20,159 bases of DNA from Welwitschia mirabilis (GCA_051453625.1 JBOZIK010000001.1:271381063-271401221), one strand, 5' to 3'. Counted from the stretch's first letter, positions 9,814 through 19,203 are shown. Numbers and translations are program-made. Notes: a model not told the origin generated them from the sequence alone.

Positions 9814-10539
9814 TATTGACTTCATCATTAACTCCAATCATTATCATTTGCATTAGAAATTATCAAGATAGGAGATTAAAAGGCCAAAGGTCCATTTGAA
9901 ATTTGGAGAGAGGGGTCTTCCTTGGTATTGGACTATGTATCCTTCATTGAGGTGCTGTTGCTTTATAATAGAATGCTAGTTCAACTTTTAATGGAAATAT
10001 TCTTTTAAGTTTATTTATATTTATACACATCTCCCTTATGATTTATGTTGCTTTTGATTCTATAATAGCTTTAACTGTGATGTAGAACATGAGGGAAATC
10101 TTTGTTAAGATTGAAATCATTTATTTAAGAACTTGCATTACATTTTATATTTCATAGATTAAATCATTGAATGTTTTTATATTTTGTTTAATGCACTTGA
10201 TAGCTTAGGTTGGTTTTGATTAGTGATAGTTTCCTTGATTAATCTAGGTTATGTAGGGCTAATATTGATAATAGAGATTTGGTAGTCAGATAGATATTGA
10301 ATTTAGGATAGTTTGCATTCACATTTGCATTATGTATTTACTTTTTTTGCATTGTTAATTTTGATTTTGAACCTTTACTTCATGAAAAGTGACTTTCTTT
10401 CTTCTTGTGTAGTGCCTTCAATGGATTACAACATTTTGATCCACTCTTATCTATATTTGTGTGTTGTGTTTGTTAATATATTTATGATTAACAGGATTTA
10501 ATTAAGAGTGTAATGTTTGCATAAACATACACTGCAACA

Positions 10540-10544
10540 TTAAG
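10540..10544. repeat. Target-site duplication, right copy (TTAAG)
   Basis: This pairs with CTAAG at 101-105 (four of five bases). It marks the right edge of the guest insertion. Confidence 0.8.
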
Positions 10545-11230
10545 TCTAAGATAGTTTTTTTACATCTCTTTAAAATTATTTTTAGTTTATTGAGTAAATA
10601 TTCTAAGTCATTTTCAAACATTGAGAAATCATCCATAAATACTTTGACTAGTATTCCTATCACATGTTAAGAAAATGCTATTTACTAACCTTTGAAAAGT
10701 AGCAAGAGCATTACATAATCCAAATAATAGTACTTTATAGGCATAAGTACTCCCATGATAAGTAAAATTTGATTTGACTTGGTTCTTTAAAGCTATAGGA
10801 ACTTGGTTATAGCCACTTTATTCATCTGAGAAGCTATAGTATTAATGCTTAAATATTCTTTCTAAAACTTGATTTATAAATAGAAGAGAAAAGTGATCTT
10901 TATAAGTTAAAGTATTTAATGTTTTGAAGTTTATACATACTCCCCATTTATTTTTTTTCTTTGGCACAACTAACATAGAATTAAACTATTTTGAATTAGA
11001 TATAGGATAGATAAATCTTACATCCAAGAGTTTGGAAATATCTTATTTAATTATTTCTTGCATGTATGAGTTACATTTTCTTTTTGATTGCTTGCTTGGT
11101 TTAATAGAAGTATTTAGATAGATTCTATATTGGCATATTTTTGAATCTATTTCTTTAATATCTATATGATCCAAAGCAAAGGCTCCTTTTCTTTTAATCA
11201 ACATTATCTTAAGTTTTATTTTCTAAGAAT
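10545..11230 (-). pseudogene. Reverse transcriptase relic, N-terminal and catalytic part
   Basis: In minus-strand order the segment shows GAFALDHID (about 11195-11165), FIYPISNSK (11030-11000), VVPKK, then WGVCINF, KDHFSLLFI, SGYNQV, FGLCNALATFQ (10724-10692) and the active-site block VFMDDFS (about 10645-10619), all in the order of plant Ty3/gypsy Athila/Tat reverse transcriptases. FMDD is intact at 10639-10628. Stops fall at conserved Trp or other positions, for example after SNSK, and there are a few frameshifts, including one just before the active site. The frame runs up to the guest element and continues at 105-1. In life it would have copied element RNA into DNA in cytoplasmic virus-like particles. 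It is certainly non-functional now. Confidence 0.92.
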
Positions 11231-11519
11231 TAGTTAAATAACTATTTATGATTAGAGGTCTATTAGGAGCTACTTTGATATATTCTAACCCTTCCTTAAG
11301 TAAAGGGTTTTCTATATCTTAAGTTAAATATTCCTCCTTATATTTCTCTTCATTTTTGTTTTTTTAACATTAGATTAATTTTCTATGTTAGAATTACATT
11401 GATTTTTGCTTTTATGTTCTATACCATTTCTTTAACAACCACTGAATTAGAATGATTAATCTTTTTTTTAAGAACTCCTAGAATTATTTCCATTATCCCT
11501 CTTCTAGAATAAATAGTAA
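11231..11519 (-). pseudogene. Protease to reverse transcriptase linker of the host element
   Basis: Minus-strand translation is broken and low in recognisable motifs, as expected of the variable linker between protease and reverse transcriptase in Ty3/gypsy polyproteins. It is placed by its neighbours, not by its own sequence. Confidence 0.5.
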
Positions 11520-11850
11520 CATTTGTAGTATTCATCTAAGGTCTTCCGAAGATCATCACATGGGTATCTCCTTGTGTTTTCATCACTAATGAATATATCA
11601 AGTAGATGAAACCTTAAAGTTCAATGGGTACATCTATTAGAACTTCTTTAGGTGTTACTACTGAGCCATTTGCTAAGCATACGTTTTATTGGTAGGTATT
11701 AAATTTAGTTTTCTCAGTTCTTCATAAGTTCCATAGGTTAGGATGTTGATACTTGTTTCAAGGTATACAAGTGCTTCTTCTCTAAGTTTTTCATTAATTT
11801 CTACATCTATCATAGGTGTTCCAGAATTAATATACCTTTTGTATTGCTTA
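11520..11850 (-). pseudogene. Aspartic protease relic of the host element
   Basis: On the minus strand, GTPMIDVEIN (about 11822-11790) leads to YLETSINIL (about 11765-11735), then TYEELRKLNLIPTNKT. This order matches the Athila/Tat protease, where the active site reads close to DLGAS-I-x-x-(L/M)-P and is followed by a K-L-x-L...P-T motif. The catalytic Asp is not present at the expected place, the Gly is also replaced, and stops and frame changes follow. A later stretch reading roughly as the L-G-R-P-(W/F) block is at about 11555-11535, in another frame. It lies between gag and reverse transcriptase, as in the family. Confidence 0.75.
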
Positions 11851-12199
11851 TTTTAAAGAACTTATGTGGAAGCTTAAGAAACTTGATCCTTCCTTACCTT
11901 TTCAATTTGTTTTTTATTCTTGTTTTCCTTGTTACTCTTTTGTTTTGAATGAAAGCTTTTCATTTGTTTCTAATACATAGGCATGTATTTCAATAGCTTT
12001 TAAAGATGTAATGATACATTTATATCTTCTAATATATTTATTAAATATTCTATATTCTTTTAAACTTTTGGATATTCTATTTGTTTACTTCTCATTAGAA
12101 AAGGAAAAGAATTTGATAAGGCATCATTTATTATTTTGTTAAGTCCCTTTTTTGTCTTTATCTAGGGAGTTACTTGAATCTATATTTCTTCTCTATGAC

Positions 12200-13700
12200 T
12201 CATATGTCACTTTCTACTATCCAGATCTAGTATTTACTACATTATGTGTTGCTTCTCCAGGATTTGATTGAGGTTGAATAAGGATTTTTCCTTTTTTTCC
12301 CCTATTTTTTATCTTTCTCTTTGATCATTTGGATCTTTATTTTTTCAATTCCTATAGTAGTCATACTGTTCTTTTCTTTTTAAATTTACATACTTTGTAA
12401 AGGTCTTTCTATTTTACCTTTCCATTTCTACTTTGATAAGGATAGGATTTCTTTTTAGTTTGAGATTGATTTCTAGAATTTAAATCTAATCTATTTATAT
12501 CTAGTCATTGAACAAATAATTGCATCCAAGGATATTTTGTTCCATCATGATTTTCTTCCCCCTAGTATTTACATGTAGATCCTTATTTGTCCTTAATGTA
12601 TTGTATAGCTAGCTAATCAAACTTTTATACCATATTTTTAGTCACTTTTTTAGCTAATTCTTCTATAAGACTAATATATTTTGAGCTGTATACAATACCA
12701 TTTGCTTCTAGGTACATACTTCATTTATCTTTTTTGTCTTTTCATTTTCTTATCTACATCCTTGACTCATGTTATAGAATTGAGTAATGGCTCCTTCCAC
12801 TTCTTAGACATACATTGTCTTAATGCATTCTCTGTATAACATGTTTAATTCTTTTAATGTTGGATTCTGAAGTTCCTTAAGTAAGGATATAACTCATTTT
12901 CTAGCTAAAATTCCATGATTAAGGCATTTAGCTAATAATATATTATACCTATCTATGGACTCATCAAATATTTTATTATCTCTTTGTTTAATGGTCAAAA
13001 TTTATTCCCTTAGATTTTAACCATCCTTATAGGTTGAAATTTAGCTAGGAAAGAATTTTTACAAGTTTCCTAGAAATTAAAAGCATGACTAAGATTCTTA
13101 TGAAACCATAGTTGAGTCTCTTCTTTTAGAGAAAAAAATCTTAGGAAGTATGATTGTAAGTTAAGATATCTTTTGAAAAGGCATCAAATGAGCTTAAATA
13201 TAATAATTGGAGTTATTCTAATACTTCACTTCCAAAGTGTATATTATGGTGGTATTTATATTTCTTACTTTTTCTAGTTATTGTAATGCTATAGAATTAA
13301 TAGAACTTAAATATTTTAACCAATGGGTATCATGATTTAATGGTTTTAGTTCTCTATCATCTTCTTAATAGCATCTTATTAAAGCTTTTTTTAGGTCCTT
13401 TTACTTGAACTATTTGAGCAGATTCTCTTTGTGAGTGAGGTGATGTAAGAATGTTACGTAATCATTCCTCAAATTTAATCATCAATTTAGGAAAGATTTA
13501 TTATTTTACCACCTTTCTAAGGGTGACTTCATCTTTTAAAAAATCTTCTTCTTCTAATTTTATTTTAGCATTATTTATTGTCTATTCATATAGAACATAT
13601 TTATATAGGTCTCTAACATACCTACCTCTTTCATCCTATTATTATCATTGGCTATCTTATTAGATCATAGTTTTTGTCATCTTTACTAATTGACTTCAGA
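12200..13700 (-). pseudogene. Gag relic of the host element
   Basis: Minus-strand landmarks are YVRDLYKYVLYE near 13620, TQLWFHKNLSH (about 13120-13090), FLAKFQPI (13054-13031), and FDESIDRYNILLAKCLNHGI (about 12970-12905). These follow the plant retrotransposon gag pattern of W-(F/Y)..., FL-x-KF-x-P and Y-x-x-(L/F)-L-x-KCP-x-HG. Further on, PQSNPGEATHNVVNTRSG (about 12285-12230) matches the gag-protease junction motif P-x-x-N-P...(V/I)-x-x-RSG of Athila/Tat elements. A clear CCHC zinc knuckle is not visible. Many TAA/TAG stops sit where Gln or Trp is expected. Gag would have formed the virus-like particle. The open frame at 13451-13663 on the opposite strand is a shadow. Confidence 0.82.
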
Positions 13701-13776
13701 GTGATCCTTCTTCTAGTACTAAAATAATGGGTGCTTATGTATGAAATGAGTGTAGAAAATATCACTAAATAATATC

Positions 13777-13852
13777 AAACAATGTAAAATAATATTGGAA
13801 AAATTTAAAAACTAAAACAATGTAAAATAATATTGGAAAAATTTAAAAACTA
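13777..13852 (+). repeat. Perfect tandem duplication of 38 bp
   Basis: Two adjacent identical 38-bp units, 13777-13814 and 13815-13852, each starting AAACAATG and ending AAAACTA. Perfect identity in such a decayed region means the duplication is recent, or was introduced in assembly. Confidence 0.95.
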
Positions 13853-13947
13853 ACCTAAAAATAAGCTCACATCATTAGATAAAAATAACCAAAGGCTTAT
13901 TAAAGAACTAGTTAAGATTCAAGCATTTAGTTTAAAATCCATCATTA
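13852..13947 (+). repeat. 96-bp dispersed repeat, copy 1
   Basis: It aligns without net length change to 19204-19299, in the same orientation. The first 36 bases differ at four places, all of them transitions; the rest is more diverged. It begins where the 38-bp tandem pair ends. Confidence 0.65.
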
Positions 13948-14799
13948 CAATAGTCTTATGATAAAGTTACTTGAACTATTTAGGTTGGTTTATTACTACT
14001 AAGTTACTATGTACCTATATTACATTAAGAAGTAATGACAAAAGTAATAAAGCATGATATAATTTCAATGAAAAACTAGATAATTCTTATTTTTAAGTAT
14101 TGTTAATTATTATAATTTATGATTAATTGAACGAATAGAGCAACTAGAGATAATATTACTTTTTGAAGTAATAAAGTATGCACATAGTGATACTTAAATA
14201 TTCTTTTCAATTTATCTTGAAATGCTAGATGTTACATAAAAATGCACTAAGGCTTGCATTATTCTTTATAGGTAATACTATGGAGTATGAAAAATGCTAT
14301 TGCAACCTTTATAGGATAGCTGGAAATCCATTTATTAACCTTATTTCCTTGTCTATTCCTAGAATGTTTTGCCAAAAATACCCCTCCCCTCTTTGGTGGT
14401 AATCATATTCTTATACCCTTATTTGTTTCTCTATTTTCATTTTTTGCTCCATAGGAATAGATATATTTGTTACTTGTTCTTCTTGATCTTAATATTCTCT
14501 TTTATCTTCATTTCATATTGTATCTTATACCTAAAACAAAATAATACAATATACATACTAATATACTAGCATACTAACTAACTAATATATTGATTTGTAA
14601 TCATACTAATAAATAAAAACATCTATTGTTATTTAAAATACATGATTAGGATAATGAAAATACTTTATTAATAGATACAATTTATATTAAAATTTATCCT
14701 CATCAGTTCCCTAAGGCTTAAGGTTTTGTTAGTTCTTTAACAAACAAACAAATACATATAAAAGAGAGAAATGAATAACCTTATTATTTTTCTTTTCTT

Positions 14800-16620
14800 A
14801 TTTTGAAAATAAATGGGTGCTCCCCACTAGATTCTAATTATTTCCTTTGTTTGGTCGGTTAGGTAGACTGTTTCACTTTTTTCAATGTCTCTAAGATTTT
14901 TCTTTATTTCTTTTGAAGAGTAGGACCATTCAAATCTATGATCTCTATTTCAACCTAATTTGGAGCTGCTTTTTTGCCCTTTTCTCTACCTTATGGAGGA
15001 GCTTTTGGCTTTGTTGGTTCTTTCCCCCTTCTCTTAAGAGTTGAAATAACTTTTTCTTTGGGACTTTGGCACATATGTTTTGGCTTTAGAGTTGTACTAA
15101 CTTGTAGTCTTAGTCTTGAGGATTGCCTAAGAGAAATTACATCAATTTCAAAGGAATATTTATTCTCTAATTTTGAAAAAATATTAGTGAGTATGCCTCT
15201 CAGCATGGTTATGTTTTAAATAATTTGATCTCTAAAAGAGCATAAATGCTAAAAATCCTGAGAGGACATGATAAAACATTTAACATGTAATTCACACTCC
15301 TCTAACAACTTATAAAATCTTATTGTAACATCATTCAAAAATTTTTTAAGTTCTCTCATGAAACTTCCATTTCTTTATAAACAATTTCAAGCTATAATGC
15401 TTTAATACTCTTTTGAAATTATAAAAAAAACTAGCTTAGCTTTGACCATCCCTCAGAATTTTTTAAAATAATACTATCAAAATACTCTTTAAATATATTA
15501 ATAAAGCCATATAACTTCTAAGGGTAATAGTTGAGACTATGTGGCATAGTCAATTCTTCATTCTTGAACACAATTTGCTTATCCAACTTCACTTCCATGA
15601 GATGAAGCTTATGCAACAATCTCATATTTTTCCCCCAAATTTTGAATAATGGGTTGGATAGACTCAGTTGTTATTAATATAACATCCTTCTTTAACTTTT
15701 TATGAGATTCTCTCAAAGTATTAATAATATTCAACTTTATTCTGTCTTCCATATTACTAGACATAGTTAAAGAAGTTGAAGAGATGCCTTAAATTGAACT
15801 TATTGCTCTTCTAATCTCCTACCTTATTACTGATGGAAATTGTTTTATTGATGAATTATGTGGAGGTTGACTAGAAGAACTTTCCTCTTTTATTCAATTA
15901 TTGAGAGCCTTATTTTCCCCCCATTATCTAATCCATGACTCTCTTATTAGGTCCTTAAAAAAATGATAGTATCCCAAAGAATTCTGAGCTTGAAGACATT
16001 TATGTTTGTATTCTTAGGCCTCTGCATGGATCTTCATGAAATTTTCATTTATTCCCTTTAGATCTACATAAATTTTATCTAAATATGTCCTATTCAGAGG
16101 AAGATACCCTTCATTTTTAATGAATGTAATGAAGTTCTTCTAGTGTTTTATATATTCTGTGTCATAGTTTTTTCTTGAAGTTAAATTCTATAATAAGGAT
16201 ATTGACACATCTAGTCTTTTCCTCAAAAAAAATTATAGCTATATTCTATCTTTAGTGGTCATATCTAGTTTAGTAATGCATTCATAATCTCTTTATAATT
16301 TCTTGCTCAGATCATTAAAATATTCAAAGAGTTAAATATTTTCTTCTTTACTAATGATCTTGCGATATAACTTTTCATTGATTTCTTTTTCTTGATTCAA
16401 CATCTATTTTAAGAATTTATTTTTAATTTCTAGATGATCAATTTAATTTTGTAAATCTAAAATTTCTTTTTTCGAGCTTAGACAAATTTGAATTACATGT
16501 TTGGTTAAGTTTAAACTACTACAGAGGTTATCTAATTTATATTCCTTGAGTGCTTTAGAGAATTAGTTAGACTAAAATGGATGGAAAGGAAGGAGTTCTT
16601 TGAATATGAATTAGGTTAGG
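14800..16620 (-). pseudogene. Unidentified Lys/Glu-rich reading-frame relic upstream of gag
   Basis: The minus strand holds one frame, readable through stops, from about 16550 to 15590. After one frame shift near 15590 and two more between about 15360 and 15300, it continues to about 14800. Stops in it are nearly all TAA/TAG where Gln fits. Pieces include ALKEYKLDNL, then a predicted coiled-coil (EILDLQN, HLEIKNKFLK, EKEINEKLYRK), NFITFIKNEGYLPLNRTY, a Ser/Pro-rich segment at about 15880 (SSSSQPPHNSS), MEVKLDKQIVFKNEEL, and a basic C-terminal tail at 15100-14950 (KRRGKEPTKPKAPP). At roughly 550-580 residues it is a large protein. I do not recognise the family. It could be an Ogre-like ORF1 of the host element or a separate insertion. 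Confidence 0.55.
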
Positions 16621-17250
16621 TTTTGTGGTATCCTTGAGGAGGGTAGTAGTAAAAGTAGACTTTAAGGGGTAGAAGAGGATTCTATTAGGTCTAGTTAGGC
16701 AATCTTATATTGTAAAGTTCTTAGAAGACTTAATTCCCTCACTCCAAATACACTCTAAATAGATACTTTTATATAAGACTTCTTCAGTTAGAATGGAATT
16801 TTATTTTTTCTCAAAATTTGGGTGGTTAGAGAATGAAATCCAAGTTCTACCATGTCCAAAGCTCTAATTACAACTTAATTCGATTTTGTAATGTGATTTT
16901 CCATCTCTAAAAAGATTCCTTTTGCAATATTTACATTGGTGCAATTTGTAATATTCTTTATGTTACAATCATGTATAGGATAGGTAATGTTATACCCTTT
17001 TGTTCATGAAGAATGAATACCAAGTTAATGATCATGATTCTAGAAATAATAAAGAATTCTAGCTTTGTCTCTTTGTGTACTAGTATTCTTATTTGACTAT
17101 CACCTATCCCATTAGGCTTATACTTGGATTTATATCTTCTTTTCTATTGTGTCATCAATGGACTTTTCATCGAGTGGTAGGTGCAAAATTTCTCTTATTT
17201 CTTCTTTGATAATTTTTATCCTTTGATTCTACATGATGGTTTCCAATATA
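16621..17250 (-). other. Non-coding region with TATA motif, right of the upstream relic
   Basis: No reading frame is visible on either strand. On the minus strand there is a clean TATA-type sequence, CTTATATAAAAG (16777-16766), about 150 bp before the relic, and a candidate primer site further upstream at 16873-16861. A promoter downstream of a primer site is not standard for an LTR element, so one of the two readings may be chance. Confidence 0.4.
16861..16873 (-). other. Candidate tRNA-Met-type primer-binding site
   Basis: The minus strand reads TTGTAATTAGAGC, followed by TTTGGACATGGTAGAACTTG. The plant initiator tRNA-Met site reads TTGGTATCAGAGC, so 10 of 13 bases match, and the following bases have the general look of retroelement leaders. 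No LTR end (CA) lies directly beside it; the nearest, ATTACA, is about 13 bp away. It could belong to the host element or a separate one. Confidence 0.35.
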
Positions 17251-17428
17251 TTTTTAGCATTATTGATTCTTAATTTTTTATAAACTTCATATACAAATTT
17301 CAAAGAAAATTTTTCATTTAAAGTAAGCCACACATAGCATCCTAACTTGACAATTCTCTATTTTAATTCTATTAGGAAGGGAATTAAGAGAAGTTAAGTG
17401 AAATTTAATAATAAAATGACCATAAATT

Positions 17429-17462
17429 TTGTAATAATTTTTTTTGGTTTTGGATTTAGGTA
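17429..17462 (+). repeat. 34-bp sequence repeated across the N gap
   Basis: Identical to 17922-17955 at all 34 positions, including a run of eight Ts. The left copy ends and the right copy begins exactly at the gap edges. This marks an unmerged contig overlap. Confidence 0.92.
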
Positions 17463-17921
17463 NNNNNNNNNNNNNNNNNNNNNNNNNNNNNNNNNNNNNN
17501 NNNNNNNNNNNNNNNNNNNNNNNNNNNNNNNNNNNNNNNNNNNNNNNNNNNNNNNNNNNNNNNNNNNNNNNNNNNNNNNNNNNNNNNNNNNNNNNNNNNN
17601 NNNNNNNNNNNNNNNNNNNNNNNNNNNNNNNNNNNNNNNNNNNNNNNNNNNNNNNNNNNNNNNNNNNNNNNNNNNNNNNNNNNNNNNNNNNNNNNNNNNN
17701 NNNNNNNNNNNNNNNNNNNNNNNNNNNNNNNNNNNNNNNNNNNNNNNNNNNNNNNNNNNNNNNNNNNNNNNNNNNNNNNNNNNNNNNNNNNNNNNNNNNN
17801 NNNNNNNNNNNNNNNNNNNNNNNNNNNNNNNNNNNNNNNNNNNNNNNNNNNNNNNNNNNNNNNNNNNNNNNNNNNNNNNNNNNNNNNNNNNNNNNNNNNN
17901 NNNNNNNNNNNNNNNNNNNNN
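17463..17921. other. Assembly gap, 459 N, almost certainly false
   Basis: The second copy of the surrounding repeat runs through the same point (19463-19512) with no extra sequence. Collapsing the 459 Ns and one 34-bp flank makes the two copies equal in length here. Open frames drawn through the gap are artefacts. Confidence 0.92.
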
Positions 17922-17983
17922 TTGTAATAATTTTTTTTGGTTTTGGATTTAGGTATGGAAAAATGTATATAATAGAGAAATTC

Positions 17984-18005
17984 TTGCAACAGAGAATTGT
18001 TGCAA
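17984..18005 (+). other. Perfect 8-bp hairpin
   Basis: TTGCAACA, a six-base loop GAGAAT, and TGTTGCAA. In the second repeat copy the same place reads TTGCAATA-GAGAAT-TATTGAAA, so one C-G pair has become T-A while another pair is broken. Confidence 0.6.
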
Positions 18006-18618
18006 ATAGTTTACTAAGTAAAACTTTATTTCTAAGCATATAGAACATTATTTAACTAGATGTAAAAATATTGTTTATATGGAATTCATTTAATTATCCC
18101 CTCAAGTGAAGTTTGATATGCTCTTGAATGCTTAAGGTAAAGTATTAATAATACCTAAAATTTTTTCTCAAAGAAATTTGGCTATTACGAAAAATATTAA
18201 GAACAAGAAAGCAACTAAACATGATAAGGGAAAATGTAGGGCTAAAATAGAAATTAATGACTTAGTTTCCACTTTAAATAGGTAAAAATCATAGTAATTA
18301 TTGTATTTAATTTATACATTCAAGTAGTAAGTGAAAAATCTTATCATAAAGAAAATAGATGCAACAAAAAATTTTCATACTTTATTAATGTTGAAAAAAT
18401 TTAAATGACGTATTAATAAGGTGTAGATTTGAAAAATTTGCAAAGTTCAAGCTAACATCATGAATGTTCATATGGTTAAGATGATGTGAAATTGCCTAAT
18501 AGTGAGGATCATCAAGAATGAAGAGGCGTTATCATGATCAAGTTTAAGTGAAATGATGAGGTAATGAAAAGTCATATTTAATAAGTGGTCGCTCTCCATA
18601 GCACCTAGTTTGATGAGA

Positions 18619-18863
18619 CTTGGTAAGAACTTTCAAGTTATTAATGGGACCACCAAATCCATTATGGTGGTGGCCAAAAAAGCTTAAAGGATATCATCAA
18701 GAACTCTTAATTTCTTGATAAGGTCCTTTTAATTCTAACCACCATCATTATAAAAATGAATAATAATGAAAAAGCAAAGTCTCATGGAAAAGTTATGAAG
18801 GTAAAATGAGGGGATCATTAAGAATAAGACATTTCTCTTTTAAAAGGAGGTTTAAAAGGCAAA
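18619..18863 (+). other. Non-coding sequence with a GC-richer hairpin
   Basis: No gene is seen. ACCACCA (18649-18655) and TGGTGGT (18665-18671) form a perfect 7-bp stem around a 9-base loop, extendable with one bulge to TGGGACCACCA against TGGTGGTGGCCA. It is notable because the rest of the window is so poor in C and G. Confidence 0.5.
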
Positions 18864-19190
18864 GTTGACTTAAAATATGGTTTAAAGCCTTAGCTTTGAG
18901 CTCATATCAGTTAACTTCTAGGAGTTGTTTATCAATGATTTAGCTTAAAATTTGATTCAAAGTTCTGATTTTAGATCAGTCTCAGTCAACTAAGTGATTT
19001 TCTTTCTTGCATGTAAAGTGAAGAAGTCATCAGGTTAGTTTGAAATCCAATTCAAGGTTTCAACTTCAAGTTGGTATGAGTTAATCACAAGATTTTGTTT
19101 GATTTTAGGTTTCAGAGCACAAGAAGATAAACAATTTGACTTAAGATCCAATTCAAAGTTTCAATTTTGAGCTGGTATCATATGTAAAAA
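18864..19190 (+). repeat. Diverged tandem array of about 75-100 bp units
   Basis: Four units start at 18864, 18939, 19035 and 19135. Each opens with a TTxxxTTxAAATxxxxTTCAAAG-like block, then a TTxxGAGCT or TTCAAGTTGGTAT-like block, then GTTAA or GTCAA. Unit lengths are 75, 96 and 100 bp, with a partial fourth. Identity between units is moderate; the third and fourth are the closest. There is no coding signal. Confidence 0.65.
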
Positions 19191-19203
19191 CTATGCTGTT
19201 ATT

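Larger units (their letters stand above)
106..10539 (+). mobile_element. Nested, apparently non-autonomous LTR retrotransposon with Athila-type primer site
   Basis: This is a complete 10.4-kb element. It has LTRs at 106-1324 and 9299-10539, both beginning TGTT and ending AACA, a tRNA-Asp-type primer-binding site at 1328-1345, a purine-rich tract just before the right LTR, and a 5-bp target duplication. It is inserted into the reverse transcriptase of an older minus-strand gypsy element. The interior contains no recognisable gag, protease, reverse transcriptase or integrase. It carries a decayed Asn-rich reading frame of unknown function, partly duplicated. The primer site suggests the Athila lineage, but with no pol this cannot be tested internally. 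An autonomous partner would have had to supply the enzymes. Two N gaps lie inside it. Confidence 0.9.
9299..10539 (+). repeat. 3' LTR of the guest element
   Basis: This 1241-bp copy of 106-1324 starts TGTTATGATGTC and ends CTGCAACA. It is followed by the TTAAG target duplication and then directly by the interrupted reverse transcriptase of the older element. It contains palindromes at 9546-9559 and 9657-9669. The short open frame at 10313-10501 lies wholly inside the LTR and is chance. Confidence 0.92.
13701..14799. other. Spacer between gag relic and upstream relic
   Basis: About 1.1 kb of AT-rich sequence without a coding signal on either strand; the short open frame at 14369-14569 has no recognisable features. 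It contains the 38-bp tandem pair at 13777-13852, a 96-bp segment shared with 19204-19299, an ACTA-rich run at about 14555-14588 and a short AAAC repeat at about 14740-14755. Confidence 0.55.
10540..16900 (-). mobile_element. Older host Ty3/gypsy retrotransposon relic (Athila/Tat type), 5' part
   Basis: Read right to left, this holds a possible primer site at 16861-16873, an unidentified reading-frame relic (16620-14800), a 1-kb spacer, gag (13700-12200), protease and reverse transcriptase. The last is cut by the guest element and resumes at 105-1. The reverse transcriptase resembles the plant Athila/Tat branch rather than chromoviruses. If the upstream relic belongs to it, the plan is like Tat-lineage Ogre elements, which carry an extra ORF before gag. 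The right boundary and LTR were not found, so the right limit given is approximate. Confidence 0.75.
17250..18618 (+). repeat. Long direct repeat, copy 1 (interrupted by N gap)
   Basis: It aligns with 19284-20159. The offset is 2034 bp before the gap (anchors at 17356 and 17429) and 1541 bp just after it (17971), and the 493-bp difference equals the N run plus its duplicated 34-bp flank. After that the alignment is continuous apart from small indels to the window end. The repeat is non-coding; it includes the stretch ATTATCCCCTCAAGTGAAGT and a hairpin at 17984-18005. The true right end of homology is unknown because copy 2 leaves the window. Confidence 0.88.

Noticed and set aside
10313-10501. 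62-codon open frame in the right LTR
   Set aside because: It is not kept open in the left LTR and is rich in Leu/Phe/Tyr as expected of T-rich chance sequence.
13451-13663. 70-codon plus-strand open frame
   Set aside because: It is antisense to the gag relic, whose reading is supported by family motifs.
14950-15206. Possible MULE/OTU-type or FAR1-like protein tail, suggested by KPKAPP and a basic Lys-rich end
   Set aside because: The likeness is compositional only; no domain motif supports it. Left as unidentified.
14974-15219. 81-codon plus-strand open frame
   Set aside because: It overlaps the minus-strand relic, which continues in phase on both sides. The plus frame has no such continuity.
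14800-16620. Possible endogenous pararetrovirus ORF because a tRNA-Met-like primer site lies upstream
   Set aside because: No movement-protein, coat-protein or polymerase motif is visible, and the nearest polymerase downstream is of Ty3/gypsy type.
17314-18048. Several open frames of 177-244 codons through the third N run
   Set aside because: They consist mostly of Ns, with short low-complexity ends inside a non-coding repeat.
18864-19190. CRISPR-like array
   Set aside because: Units are diverged over their full length with no constant repeat and unique spacers, and the setting is a plant nuclear repeat.
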